Shown here: in pieces, positions 43,622-52,901 of the stretch | Position numbering within the stretch: position 1 is the first letter of the stretch | Layout of the letters: each line of letters starts with the position of its first letter | Assembly (NCBI GenBank): GCA_040222275.1 | Contig: JAVKDJ010000022.1 | Coordinates: 40,099-104,098 of the forward strand | Reading direction: 5' to 3' | Source of the DNA: CAXBNB01 sp040222275 | GTDB taxonomy: Bacteria; Bacteroidota; Bacteroidia; Cytophagales; Cyclobacteriaceae | Length of the DNA stretch: 64,000 bases | Program-made: the position numbers and the translations under genes | Notes under the pieces: generated by a model | Database searches by the model: none | What the model was told of the DNA's origin: nothing | What the model saw: only the letters and a program-made list of their open reading frames with translations

Positions 43622-44674
43622 ATCAAAAAAGTAAGTGTAAAAGATATCGCGGCATTTGCCAATGTTTCTATTGGCACAGTAGATAGGGTCATTCATGACA
43701 GAGGTGAGGTATCTATTAAAACAGCCGAAAGGGTAAAAGAAGCAATAGAGAAACTTGGCTATCAACCCAACCTCATAGCCCGGTCACTGGCCACCAAACA
43801 AACCTACACCTTGGCTGTTTTCCTGCCAGACTCTAAAGATTCGAACGACTATTGGCATTACCCATTGCTGGGTGTGCGACAGGCCATAGAAGAAATCTCA
43901 GACCATGGTATCAACATAGAGTATCATTTTTTCGACCTCAACGATGAAAAAGACTTTATGCAAAAGGGGAATAGTCTTGTAGCCCTTAGCCCAGACGTGG
44001 TAATTACCGCCCCTATGTTTGAGGGCTATCAAAACGAGGTGTTTTCCCAGTTTGAAAAACAACACATCAAGTATGCGCTTATAGATTCGGATGTGGCAGA
44101 TTCATCGAGGATATCATTTGTGGGACAGCATTCGGCCAGAAGTGGCCAGGTAGCTGGTAGGCTCATGGCAACCCTGGTAGGTGCCGGTAGTGATGTATTG
44201 ATAGCAAACGTATTGACCGGTTCTGATATTACGCCGGTTATCCAGAAGCGTATTGAAGGGTTCAAAAACCACATTTCCACCCATATGCCCGGTTCGGGTA
44301 TCCTGGAAGCCAAGATTCCCCTGACAGAAGCCAATCCGGTGGATTTCATCAGAAAACTCAGTGATGCTAAAGTAAAGGGTATTTTTGTGCCAGGATCGCG
44401 TGCCCATGTGGTAGCATCCCACCTCAAGCAAAACAATCTGGACGAGATTAAAATTGTTGGCTATGACCTGATTGACCGCAACATCCAACACTTAAAAGAT
44501 GGGAATATTGAGTTTTTGATTAGTCAAAGGCCGGTTAAACAGGGCTATCATGGGGTAATGAGTTTGTTTAACCACCTGATAAAAAAACAGGTAGAGCAGG
44601 AAAATATCATTCTGCCAATCGATATCATTCTGAAGGAGAATGTTGATGACTATATTTCTTCCATTCAATTGTGA
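43622..44674 (+). CDS. LacI-family transcriptional regulator without a canonical start codon
   Basis: About 350 residues if begun at ATC 43622. The helix-turn-helix is intact (VSVKDIAAFANVSIGTVDRV, then GYQPNLIARSLATKQTYTLA) and continues in one frame into a periplasmic-binding-protein-like domain (IEYHFFDLNDEKDFMQKGNS, SFVGQHSARSGQVAGRLMAT). An in-frame TAA lies at 43607, and no ATG, GTG or TTG occurs between it and the helix-turn-helix. ATC stands exactly where the ATG is expected (IKKVSVKDIA for MKKVSVKDIA), so one base change or a rare AUC start is implied. A TTG start at 43811 would remove the DNA-binding domain. Divergent from the uronate operon, it is the likely regulator of it. Confidence 0.85.
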   Translation: MKKVSVKDIAAFANVSIGTVDRVIHDRGEVSIKTAERVKEAIEKLGYQPNLIARSLATKQTYTLAVFLPDSKDSNDYWHYPLLGVRQAIEEISDHGINIEYHFFDLNDEKDFMQKGNSLVALSPDVVITAPMFEGYQNEVFSQFEKQHIKYALIDSDVADSSRISFVGQHSARSGQVAGRLMATLVGAGSDVLIANVLTGSDITPVIQKRIEGFKNHISTHMPGSGILEAKIPLTEANPVDFIRKLSDAKVKGIFVPGSRAHVVASHLKQNNLDEIKIVGYDLIDRNIQHLKDGNIEFLISQRPVKQGYHGVMSLFNHLIKKQVEQENIILPIDIILKENVDDYISSIQL

Positions 44675-44754
44675 TCCAGGTCGGCTATACCTCTTGCCGC
44701 TTTTTTATTCAATACATAGTCTATAATATTTAAGATAGCATATCACAGTTTTCT

Positions 44755-45520
44755 CGCCTTTGCCTGGAGGCACGCCAAAGCAATCTGTTTGTGTTCTATT
44801 TCTACTTGGTAACTTATTATTTTTAGGCAGCACTTAGCCCCAAGGGGCTGCTTCATTCCGCTCTCGCTACATTTGCAGTGACGAAGTGTTGAAGGGCAGG
44901 CTGCTTTACTCCCAATTAATTTTGATTGAGGTATTGCTCAAAAGCCCATAAATAACCGCCATTGCGAGGAGGTACGACGAAGCAATCTGCTTAGGTTCTA
45001 TTTCTACGTAGCAACTTATTATTTTTATGCAGTACTTGACACTAAGGGACTGCTTCATTCCGCTCTCGCTCCATTCGCAGCGACGAGGTGTTGAGGGGCG
45101 ACTACTTTACTCCCAATTGATTTTGATTAAGGTATTGCTCAAAAGCCCATAAATAACCGCCATTGCGAGGAGGTACGACGAAGCAATCTGTTTAGGTTCT
45201 ATTTCTACGTAGCAACTTATTATTTTTAGGCGGTACTTAGCCCCAAGGGACTGCTTCATTGCGCTCTCGCTCCATTCGCAGTGACGAGGTGTTGAGGGGC
45301 GACTGCTTTCCTCTCAATTGATTTTGATTAAGGTATTGCTCAAAAGCCCGTAAATAACCGCCTTTGCGAGGAGGTACGACGAAGTAATCTGTTTGGGTTC
45401 TAATTCTACCTGGCAACTTATTATTTTTAGGCAGTACTTGCCACAAAGTGACTGCTTCATTCCACTCTTGCTCCATTTGCAGTGACGGGGTGTTGATGGG
45501 CAGGCTGCTTTACTCCCAAT
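44755..45520. repeat. Tandem array of about 3.8 copies of a 201-bp palindromic repeat
   Basis: Units begin at about 44755, 44957, 45158 and 45359; the period is 201-202 bp. Each starts CGCCATTGCGAGGAGGTACG ACGAAGCAATCTG and contains TTATTATTTTTAGGCAGTAC, AAGGGACTGCTTCATTCCGC and CAGTGACGAGGTGTTGAGGG. The start of the unit and the segment CTGCTTCATTCCGCTCTCGC TCCATTCGCAGTGACG are imperfect inverted repeats, so every unit can fold into a hairpin. The fourth unit runs into the stop codon of tdh, sharing TGCTTTACTCCCAAT. No gene is inside; one short minus-strand reading frame is an artefact of the repeat. The array fills the 835-bp gap except for its first about 80 bases. Confidence 0.92.
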
Positions 45521-46535
45521 CCATGATCACTTTGCCGCTATTCCCTTCTTCCATGACATCAAACCCCTGCTGAAAATCATCGGCTGATATCCGATGGCTA
45601 ATAATCGGTGTAATATCCAAACCCGAGATGAGCATCTGTTCCATCTGGTACCAGGTCTCAAACATCTCCCTCCCATAAATCCCTTTGAGGTGAAGTGCCT
45701 TAAATATTATTTGGTTCCAGGAGATTCTGGTATCGTTTGGCAGTATGCCCAGGAGCACGACCTTTGATCCGTTGTACATATTCTGGATCATTTCCTCAAA
45801 AGCCAGAGGTGAACCGGACATTTCCAACCCGATATCAAAACCAACCATACGGAGTTGTTTTTCAGCATCGGCTATTTTTTCGCCTTTTCTTGGGTTTATT
45901 GTCAGGGTGGCCCCCATTTTCCTGGCGATTTCCAGGCGGGAATCACTCAGGTCGCTCACCACTATGTGCCTGGCTCCAGCGAATCTGCAAATCGCAACGG
46001 CCATGTTGCCAATAAGCCCAGCCCCGGTGATCAAGACATCCTCTCCTATCAATGGAAACGACAAGGCAGTGTGGGTGGCATTACCGAGCGGATCCATAAT
46101 AGAAGCAATTTCATCGCTGATCCGTGAATCCAGTTTAATGACATTGTCAGCTGGGATTTTCAAATACTCAGCAAACGCCCCATGGGTGTTGATCCCAACT
46201 CCTATGGTATTCTCACAAATGTGCTTTTTGCCCCGGCGACAATTTCGGCATAAGCCGCAAGCTATATGTCCCTCGCCAGTGACCCTATCCCCTACCTTTA
46301 TGTTGGTAACCCCCGGACCTATCTCATGGACCACACCCATAAATTCATGTCCAATGATGGTTTTAGGTTTTACTGTTTTGGATGCCCACTCGTCCCAGAG
46401 GTAAATATGTAAGTCCGTGCCACAGATGGCGGTTTTCTTCACCTTGATCAGCACTTCGTTCACTCCAGGCTCAGGAATAGAAACTTCTTCCATCCATATT
46501 CCTTTAGAAGATTTTGACTTAACCAGTGCCTTCAT
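45510..46535 (-). CDS. tdh: L-threonine 3-dehydrogenase
   Basis: 341 residues, the same length as E. coli Tdh, with close similarity along the whole chain. NAD-dependent oxidation of L-threonine to 2-amino-3-ketobutyrate. Zinc-dependent MDR fold: catalytic zinc site AICGTDLHIYLWDEW (Cys38) and GHEFMG (His-Glu near 63), structural zinc cysteines CGLCRNCRRGKKHIC (near 93-107), Rossmann motif ITGAGLIGNMAVAIC (near 170). KGIYGREMFETWYQME is the Tdh-specific stretch. No kbl (2-amino-3-ketobutyrate ligase) gene is adjacent. The last codons coincide with the end of the 201-bp repeat array. Confidence 0.93.
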   Translation of the reverse strand: MKALVKSKSSKGIWMEEVSIPEPGVNEVLIKVKKTAICGTDLHIYLWDEWASKTVKPKTIIGHEFMGVVHEIGPGVTNIKVGDRVTGEGHIACGLCRNCRRGKKHICENTIGVGINTHGAFAEYLKIPADNVIKLDSRISDEIASIMDPLGNATHTALSFPLIGEDVLITGAGLIGNMAVAICRFAGARHIVVSDLSDSRLEIARKMGATLTINPRKGEKIADAEKQLRMVGFDIGLEMSGSPLAFEEMIQNMYNGSKVVLLGILPNDTRISWNQIIFKALHLKGIYGREMFETWYQMEQMLISGLDITPIISHRISADDFQQGFDVMEEGNSGKVIMDWE

Positions 46536-46870
46536 CTTAAGCTTGATATAGCGTTAAACAATCGGAAAAAATCCTGCCTTCATTGTTGACAAACATTCAG
46601 GTCAAACCCCGAACCCGGTTTTGCCAACAATAGCGACTGTTAATGTACACATTTTTTTGCGCCTTAGGATGCTTTCTAGAAATTTTGTCAACCATTAATC
46701 AAAGAAACCCGCAAGGAGCTCAAAACCACCGGTTCCACATGCCCTAGCACTTCGCAAATTCTTTTTGTTTTGATTGAACGATCAAACAATTAACTGAATA
46801 GAATTTGTTTAATTTGGATTTTTATAGTTAACTTGTGAAATATTTTATAACAGGGTATAACCAGGCATAT
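46536..46870. other. 335-bp divergent region between tdh and TetR-type genes
   Basis: Contains the word GTTAATGTACAC (46639-46650), similar to the candidate LacI site near 43361, and a palindrome at 46769-46786 listed separately. No gene seen. Confidence 0.5.
46769..46786. promoter_or_regulatory. Palindrome TTTGAT-N6-ATCAAA, candidate TetR operator
   Basis: Perfect 6-bp arms with a 6-bp spacer (TGAACG), about 85 bases before the TetR-family start. Size and place fit an autoregulatory operator; not proven. Confidence 0.45.
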
Positions 46871-47491
46871 ATGGGCAGAAAAAGCATAAAAGAATTAAGA
46901 CGTAAAGAAATAGTTACAGCGTTTTACCAGGTGGCGAAAAAAGAAGGACTGGAAAACGCATCCATTGCTAAGGTGGCAAAAAAAATGGAAATCAATCCAA
47001 GTCTTGTGATGCATTATTTCAACACAAAGGAAGATTTGATAGACGAGTTGATCGATTTTACCCTGGAACGGTACGGCCATATTTACAAACCCAAAAAATC
47101 CATCTCCGACCCAAAAGAAAGGTTGATATTGATTATAGACAACCTCTTTTCGCGCAAATGGAATACACTTTTTGACGATGGTGTATTCTTTAGCTGCTAT
47201 GCCCTGATCTTTAGAAGCAAAAAAATCAAAAAACATTTTCAGGAATTGCACGATTCTTTGAGAAGTATGCTGGCAGAAAGCCTACAGGAAGCCAAGGACT
47301 TTGGTGCCATTGACATCCCGGATGTGGCAGCAGCAGCCGATATGATTTTCATACTGGTGGAAGGCGCCTATTACTACCTGAGCCTTTCTGACGGTGATAA
47401 TGAAGACAAATTGAGGATTTACAAAAACGAGGTGTTTTTACGACTTAATCTACAGGTCTCCCAAGAAGCAGAACAGGCAGTTAACCTTTAG
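46871..47491 (+). CDS. TetR/AcrR-family transcriptional regulator
   Basis: About 206 residues from ATG 46871 (MGRKSIKELRRKEIVTAFYQ), favoured over an in-frame GTG at 46835 because the helix-turn-helix domain begins here. The DNA-binding domain (about 5-55) includes ENASIAKVAKKMEINPSLVM and HYFNTKEDLIDELI, the TetR recognition helix and following helix. The ligand domain is helical and has BetI-like features (LFSRKWNTLFDDGVFFSCYA). Ligand unknown. Its end overlaps the convergent membrane-protein gene by 11 bases. Confidence 0.9.
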   Translation: MGRKSIKELRRKEIVTAFYQVAKKEGLENASIAKVAKKMEINPSLVMHYFNTKEDLIDELIDFTLERYGHIYKPKKSISDPKERLILIIDNLFSRKWNTLFDDGVFFSCYALIFRSKKIKKHFQELHDSLRSMLAESLQEAKDFGAIDIPDVAAAADMIFILVEGAYYYLSLSDGDNEDKLRIYKNEVFLRLNLQVSQEAEQAVNL

Positions 47492-47756
47492 TTTTCAGTC
47501 GTTTATATATTTGATATAGTGAGAACATACCAATGCCCATCCACACAAAATTTGTAACAAAATTGGGATAATCTTGCAAATGAACAGCATTTACTATCAG
47601 GCAGATAGCGGCGATCACGTTCATCAGTTGGTAAGGTACCCCATCGGCATTGAGCTTCTGCATACTCAACAAATAATAGGCGAGTATGAACAAAAATGCA
47701 CCAGTCCATCCAATGGTTTCGTAGATCATGACCATAAAGATAGTTTTTTCGGGCAT
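47481..47756 (-). CDS. Small integral membrane protein, CBU_0592-like
   Basis: About 91 residues from ATG 47756 (MPEKTIFMVMIYETIGWTGA); an ATG at 47807 would overlap the upstream TonB receptor gene. Three membrane helices: GWTGAFLFILAYYLLSMQKL, QLMNVIAAICLIVNAVHLQD and FVTNFVWMGIGMFSLYQIYK. The IGWxGA...AYxLLS...LxADxxxYQxxN pattern is that of the CBU_0592 family, of unknown function. It lies 23 bases after the TonB receptor gene on the same strand and may be co-transcribed with it. Confidence 0.78.
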   Translation of the reverse strand: MPEKTIFMVMIYETIGWTGAFLFILAYYLLSMQKLNADGVPYQLMNVIAAICLIVNAVHLQDYPNFVTNFVWMGIGMFSLYQIYKRLKTKG

Positions 47757-47779
47757 TTCCTGAATTGGTTTAGAACAAC

Positions 47780-49897
47780 TTAAGGTTTTAGGTTTAACGA
47801 CACCCACAAACTCCTGCCGATTCCATCAATTCCAGAGCCATGGATGCGGTACGCCTGATCGAAAACATTCTTCACACCTGTTTGAACCTGTACATGGCGG
47901 CCCATGTAATGGGCGCTTAGATCAACCGTATACCATGCATCTGTACCTCCGTCGGCAATACGATCATCGTCTATATCTCCCTGGGCCAACCGCGTTTGTT
48001 TTCCAGCAAATACCCAGGCTCCCCGTACCTTCACTTTGGAATTGACATGATAAAACAGGCCCGTACTTCCATAAAATGGCGGAATACGTCGCATGGGCTC
48101 ATTTTTGCTCGTGTTTTCCCCATGGGTGTAACTGGCATTGGCCTGGGCCAGCAAACCATTGGCCAGCAGGAATTCCAACTCAGATTCCACACCCTGTATA
48201 ACTGCCCTGCTCACATTTTCCCGGTGGTACACCTGTACACCATCCAGCGTATTTTGCCCCTGATAGGTGGTGGTCACATTTGTGATCAAATCGCGAAGCT
48301 GGTTTCTGAACAAGTACACTCCAGAAGAAAAACGTTCTTTTTTGGTTTTCAGACCAACTTCAACATTCAATGATTTTTCTGGTTGCAGGTCAAAGTTTGG
48401 CACTTCGTACCTAAAGTCAGCTATACCAAAACTAGACACATCGTTGATGTTGGGTGCACGAAATCCAGTATTGACTGAACCGATCAGGTTATTTTTTGCA
48501 TTCAACTGATACACCACCCCGGCATTTCCTACCAAGGCTGTGGGTGTGATAGTAGTGCTCCCAAATAATTCATCAGCCACATTCAGCCAAACTGCATTGT
48601 ACCTGCCGCCAAATGAAAGATTCATACGGCCTGCTTCAAGGGTGTGCAAGGAAAAAGCAGCGAAGTTACCGGCAGAGCAATTGTCGGGGTAGAGCCCGCG
48701 GTAGGAGGTGGTAGTGGTGGTAGTGGTGGTACCCTGTGTGCGCTCCAGCCCGGAACTATTGACCTTATCGTAATAGAATTCAACGCCAGAAGATATGCTC
48801 CACACTTCCGAGGGCCTGGATACAACCTCCACGACTGTTCCCAGCGTGTTCACCTTGTCTTCTTCCTTCTTCATTATAGCCTCGCCGGTTTTTTGTTTCG
48901 ACCTTTTTTCGAGAGAATGCTGAAAGGATTGTGTGATGTGGATTTCCCTCCACAACTTTTTTTTGGTAAAAGTCTCCCATTTAGCATAGGCCAAATCCCT
49001 TTGTTGCCTGTCAAAATGGTATCTTTCGTATTCCCCGGTAACTATTTTATGGTATAGCGGCACATCTTCCTGGATATGTCGCTGGTAAGCTACACTAAAC
49101 AAATGCTGTCCTTTGAACTTTTGCAACACTTTGAAATCAAATGATCGGTCATCATATCCTGTCGGACGCAAGGTGCCAAGGTTTCCTCCGGCTTTGATGT
49201 CGCCCAAATTTTTATAAGTAAAGCCCGCTGATACGGCCAGGTTCCTGCTGCCCATCCCCACAGATAGCCTACCTGTTTTTTCCATATCAGCACTCAAATA
49301 CTTAGAATATGCCTGGCCATTCCATTCCAAATTACCAGAAGAAAACCCCGGGGTATGTGTGATCATCTGCACCACACCTCCAATAGCATCGCTACCATAC
49401 TGGACCGAACCTTGCCCGCGGATGATTTCGATCCTGTCGGTCATCAGCGGGTCAATGGTGTTGAGGTATTGATTGGGGCCGGAGCGAAATGTGGTATTGT
49501 TGAACCGGACACCATCTATGAGCAGGAGGGTTTGATAGCCCGTCAGCCCCCTGATGTATGGTGAACCGCCTCCATGGTTTGTTCTTTGCATCCAAACACC
49601 TGGCATGGCTGAAAGTGCATCCGGCATGGACATGGGTGCCAAAATTGCCAACCCTTGCCTGTTGAGGACTGAAAGGGCTTCAGGTCGGCGAAATGCAGTA
49701 CCTTGTTGGCGAGCTGCAGTCACAACTATCTCCTGATTTAGGAAAACGGTGGTGTCCATGGCTGCTGAATCTATTCGAACGCTAAAGGCTTTCGCTCCGC
49801 ATATCGAAGCAATCAAGAAAAAAACCAAGGCACACACAGTTTTTGTATTATTAACCCGATAGGGGATGTTTGTGATTATGAAAGCTAGAGCTTCCAT
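47780..49897 (-). CDS. TonB-dependent outer-membrane receptor (BtuB/heme-receptor-like)
   Basis: About 705 residues from ATG 49897 (MEALAFIITNIPYRVNNTKT); the reading frame is open further upstream to 50038 but that part comes from a short repeat (see 49904-49938). A membrane-spanning segment VCALVFFLIASICGAKAF serves as the signal. Next a TonB box-like QEIVVTAARQQG, the plug (MPDALSAMPGVWMQRTNHGG and VRFNNTTFRSGPNQYLNTID; IEIIRGQGSVQYGSDAIGGV), and the barrel ending SLWVSLNLKP. It lacks the CarboxypepD domain typical of SusC. Substrate unknown; downstream of the phosphoesterase lipoprotein gene by about 160 bases. Confidence 0.86.
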   Translation of the reverse strand: MEALAFIITNIPYRVNNTKTVCALVFFLIASICGAKAFSVRIDSAAMDTTVFLNQEIVVTAARQQGTAFRRPEALSVLNRQGLAILAPMSMPDALSAMPGVWMQRTNHGGGSPYIRGLTGYQTLLLIDGVRFNNTTFRSGPNQYLNTIDPLMTDRIEIIRGQGSVQYGSDAIGGVVQMITHTPGFSSGNLEWNGQAYSKYLSADMEKTGRLSVGMGSRNLAVSAGFTYKNLGDIKAGGNLGTLRPTGYDDRSFDFKVLQKFKGQHLFSVAYQRHIQEDVPLYHKIVTGEYERYHFDRQQRDLAYAKWETFTKKKLWREIHITQSFQHSLEKRSKQKTGEAIMKKEEDKVNTLGTVVEVVSRPSEVWSISSGVEFYYDKVNSSGLERTQGTTTTTTTTSYRGLYPDNCSAGNFAAFSLHTLEAGRMNLSFGGRYNAVWLNVADELFGSTTITPTALVGNAGVVYQLNAKNNLIGSVNTGFRAPNINDVSSFGIADFRYEVPNFDLQPEKSLNVEVGLKTKKERFSSGVYLFRNQLRDLITNVTTTYQGQNTLDGVQVYHRENVSRAVIQGVESELEFLLANGLLAQANASYTHGENTSKNEPMRRIPPFYGSTGLFYHVNSKVKVRGAWVFAGKQTRLAQGDIDDDRIADGGTDAWYTVDLSAHYMGRHVQVQTGVKNVFDQAYRIHGSGIDGIGRSLWVSLNLKP

Positions 49898-49903
49898 TAA
49901 AAA

Positions 49904-49938
49904 CCCACCCCTAACCCCTCCAAGGAGGGGAATACGAC
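49904..49938. repeat. Short GC-rich palindrome of the CCCCTCCAAGGAGGGG type
   Basis: ACCCCTAACCCCTCCAAGG AGGGGAATACG: CCCCTCC pairs with GGAGGGG around AA. It lies just 5' of the TonB receptor start and, if read, would encode PLLGGVRGGF. The motif recurs in many Bacteroidota genomes next to start codons; here it is seen once. Confidence 0.65.
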
Positions 49939-50057
49939 CCTGCAAGCATCTAAAATTATTACATTTAGAAGTCGTCTGGTTAATCACCATTGTTCTTGAT
50001 GTATGCATAAATAATTTCCTTTTAACCGCAGCAAACATAGCGATATTGGGGTTTCTT

Positions 50058-52901
50058 TTAATTGTCTCTGGGGTTCAAACTTTTTGACTGCTTTGCCTCC
50101 ACGGCCCTTCTTCGATCTTGTTCTTTGCTGTCTTGCTCCAGATACTCGGGATTGTCGAGCTCCGGGGATTCACTCAAGGCACTCCAGTCAAATTTTTCAT
50201 CCAATGGATCGTAGGCCTTTTGAGGATCGAACATCCTTTCATCCACCGGTAGCGCATCATAGGGTGTGAAGTCGGGGGTTTCGGTGAACATATCTGCCAA
50301 ATCTGTTGCACCTGCATCGTATTGATTCAGCGTCGGAATTCCCAGGATGTTCCAAAAGGTTTTGAAGATGCTGCCAAAACTACTGTGGGCATGGGTGATA
50401 TGGTCTTTCCTGGCATACGGTGAAATCACCATCAACACACTGCGGTGGGCATCAACATGGTCCACCCCGCCCTGTGAATCATCTTCGGTGACCACAATAA
50501 CCATATTCTTCCAATAGGGTGTATGCGAAAGGTACTTCACCAATCTACCGAGGGCCAGGTCATTGTCTGCCATATAGCTTTCCCTAAATGGCCATCCCGC
50601 TTCAGGCCTTTCCCCTGCCCCATGATCATTTCCGATTATTACGGTCAGCACTTTAGGCATTTTACCCCTTCCCTGCATCCATTTTTCATCAAACTCTTCT
50701 ATAAATTTATCTACCCTAAACTGGTCGGGAATGGCGGTGTTGTAAGTGGGGTATATCCTGCTTGTTTTGTCAAATATTGGAGCTGGCACGGGGTAATTGA
50801 TGGCATGCAGGTATCCCGTTTCTTTGTACAATACATTGTCGGTATAGTGGGGAGCGAACATAACGCCAAAACCAAAATTCCAGAAACTGATATCGTTGCG
50901 CTCCATGTGCTCCCAGATGGAACCCGCTTCATTATAATCTTCAGGATAGATTGCCCCGGATGCCCCGTCAAACACGAGGTTGCCGGGGGCTTTGGAATCC
51001 CTTCGCATCGATCTGTTGCCACCATAGGCAGATGTTACACTTGTTTCCACCCATTCATTGGGATATGTCCCCACCAGCCATCGGTGGCCATCCGCAGAAT
51101 GGTCCGAATCCACATAAAAGTTGTCTGAAATAGCAAACCTGCGGGCAAGGGCCAGGTGGTTGGGCATGACGGTGACATTCATCACCGAGTCAGTCCTTCT
51201 ATAATTGTAAAATGAGGCATTGTATCCATACCTGGCCAGGGGTGCTTCCCCATCACCTTTTTCCAATTGGCCAAACACTTCATCGTAAGTCCTGTTTTCT
51301 TTGGAAACGAAAACAATATGTTTGATTGGAGACTCCCTTTCGCCTGCAAACAACGGCACTGGGTTGTTTTTCCTCCATTCAAATTCCAGTGCGCCAGCAG
51401 GGGTGATTTTAAAATTGTTTGCAACCACTTTTCTGGTCATTTCCTTCAGTTGGTCATCCGATGGAATATCCAATACGGAAACAGAACCCTTCATCAAACC
51501 ACCCAGGTAACTACCTTCCGGGCCAATATCAAACGTAGAGCCGCCATTCGGACCACTTCCATAACCTTTCGCATTGGCCACAACCAGCTTCGTGCCATCA
51601 GGGCTAACCGCCAACTTGGAAGGAAACCAACCTACGGGCAGGTGCCCGACTACTTTCAAAGTTTTTACATCAATTACCCCTACGGCATTGATACCCGACT
51701 CTGCTACATACAACCGCTTTTGATCGGGTGACAGTGCCAGACCAAAAGGAATAATCCCCCGCTTGTTTTTGAGTCGCTTGTCAGGGCTTAAAAATATATT
51801 TTTGATTACTTCCTGTTTTTCAGCATCAATCACCGATATACAATCGTTGTTGCCATTGCTTACAAATACATAGTCGTCTGTGCACACCAGTGAATTGGGG
51901 CTGGCTCCTCCTACAGCCGGAATCCCTTCCAGGACTTCACCCACCAAAAATCCTGTTTTCACTTTTGCCAGTACCTCTCTGCTGGCCAAGCCTATTGTCC
52001 ATACGGAAAATGACTCTGGTACATTCGGATCGCCCAACCCGGGCACATCCAGCGTATCGTTGTGGATGCCTGTTTTAGACTGCTCCGACTGAAAGGCAAA
52101 TGCCGGGAATTTCAAAGCAGTATTCACAGGATCTTTTGGATCGACAGATGGGATTCTACTGTATTCGTACATGCCTACATTGGCTACATGGACTTTCGTT
52201 TCATCTGGTGAAAGGCTGATACCAAAAGGATAGCGGCCTACTGGCGCATTGGCAATGATCGACTTTTTCCGGGCATCTATAATGAGCATTCGGAAATTGA
52301 TTTGATCTACCGCATACAGCCGACTTCCATCTGCACTCAAAACCAAATCGCCGATATAACCGTGGGTATAATCCACATTGGTGTCTTCATAAGAGCAATC
52401 TATGAACCCTTTTGGCTGCCCGTTTTTCAGGTTGAAAAGGTAAATTTTATTCTGCTGGCCACCTGCCACATACACTGTTTCGTTATCCGGTGTGATTGCC
52501 AATCCCATAAATACTGAGGCCAGCACATCCCTGTCCGTTCTCGCTCCTTCAGGTATTTGCTGCACCTCGGGATCATCTCCAAGGGCATTTCTCATGATCG
52601 ATATGGACAAAGGGTTTGTTCCCGAATTGGCTGTAACGACAGTCTGTCCATCGGGGCTCATGGTAAGTCCATATGGATGTGGGGCAATGCTCACGGTCTT
52701 GCCTAGCGGATTGACTATCCTGCCATTGGGTATGATGGTTTCACCCGATTTGTTGATGTGCGCAGGCCTGTCTCCTGCCGGGGCTTCAATCACCCAACAG
52801 TTCAAGTTGTTATCTATATCGGATGCACATCCGAGCAATAAACCAATCACAGGACATGCTGCTATTTTGACTAATACAGAAGAATAGAATCTGAAATTCA
52901 T
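50058..52901 (-). CDS. Lipoprotein with beta-propeller and phosphoesterase (PF04185-type) domains
   Basis: 947 residues. Lipoprotein signal with Cys25 (VIGLLLGCASD). Residues about 35-490 form a YncE/YVTN-like seven-bladed propeller (IAPHPYGLTMSPDGQTVVTA, repeated GxxPxGIxLSPDExxxxV units). Residues about 520-880 hold a phosphoesterase of the acid-phosphatase/phospholipase C class: KHIVFVSKENRTYDEVFGQL (conserved ENRTYDxxFG), NFYVDSDHSADGHRWLVGTY, and the metal site VTEDDSQGGVDHVDAHRSVL. It should cleave phosphate esters at the surface or in the periplasm; the propeller may bind a polymer. It follows the SusC/SusD/EEP genes on the same strand. Confidence 0.88.
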   Translation of the reverse strand: MNFRFYSSVLVKIAACPVIGLLLGCASDIDNNLNCWVIEAPAGDRPAHINKSGETIIPNGRIVNPLGKTVSIAPHPYGLTMSPDGQTVVTANSGTNPLSISIMRNALGDDPEVQQIPEGARTDRDVLASVFMGLAITPDNETVYVAGGQQNKIYLFNLKNGQPKGFIDCSYEDTNVDYTHGYIGDLVLSADGSRLYAVDQINFRMLIIDARKKSIIANAPVGRYPFGISLSPDETKVHVANVGMYEYSRIPSVDPKDPVNTALKFPAFAFQSEQSKTGIHNDTLDVPGLGDPNVPESFSVWTIGLASREVLAKVKTGFLVGEVLEGIPAVGGASPNSLVCTDDYVFVSNGNNDCISVIDAEKQEVIKNIFLSPDKRLKNKRGIIPFGLALSPDQKRLYVAESGINAVGVIDVKTLKVVGHLPVGWFPSKLAVSPDGTKLVVANAKGYGSGPNGGSTFDIGPEGSYLGGLMKGSVSVLDIPSDDQLKEMTRKVVANNFKITPAGALEFEWRKNNPVPLFAGERESPIKHIVFVSKENRTYDEVFGQLEKGDGEAPLARYGYNASFYNYRRTDSVMNVTVMPNHLALARRFAISDNFYVDSDHSADGHRWLVGTYPNEWVETSVTSAYGGNRSMRRDSKAPGNLVFDGASGAIYPEDYNEAGSIWEHMERNDISFWNFGFGVMFAPHYTDNVLYKETGYLHAINYPVPAPIFDKTSRIYPTYNTAIPDQFRVDKFIEEFDEKWMQGRGKMPKVLTVIIGNDHGAGERPEAGWPFRESYMADNDLALGRLVKYLSHTPYWKNMVIVVTEDDSQGGVDHVDAHRSVLMVISPYARKDHITHAHSSFGSIFKTFWNILGIPTLNQYDAGATDLADMFTETPDFTPYDALPVDERMFDPQKAYDPLDEKFDWSALSESPELDNPEYLEQDSKEQDRRRAVEAKQSKSLNPRDN

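Noticed and set aside
45237..45476. 79-codon minus-strand frame with repeated MERE(R/W)NEAV motif
   Set aside because: It is entirely within the 201-bp tandem repeat and its internal repetition is the DNA period, not a protein feature.
46835..46870. GTG start extending the TetR-type protein by 12 residues
   Set aside because: The added residues are not helix-turn-helix-like and ATG 46871 fits the usual family start (MGRKSI).
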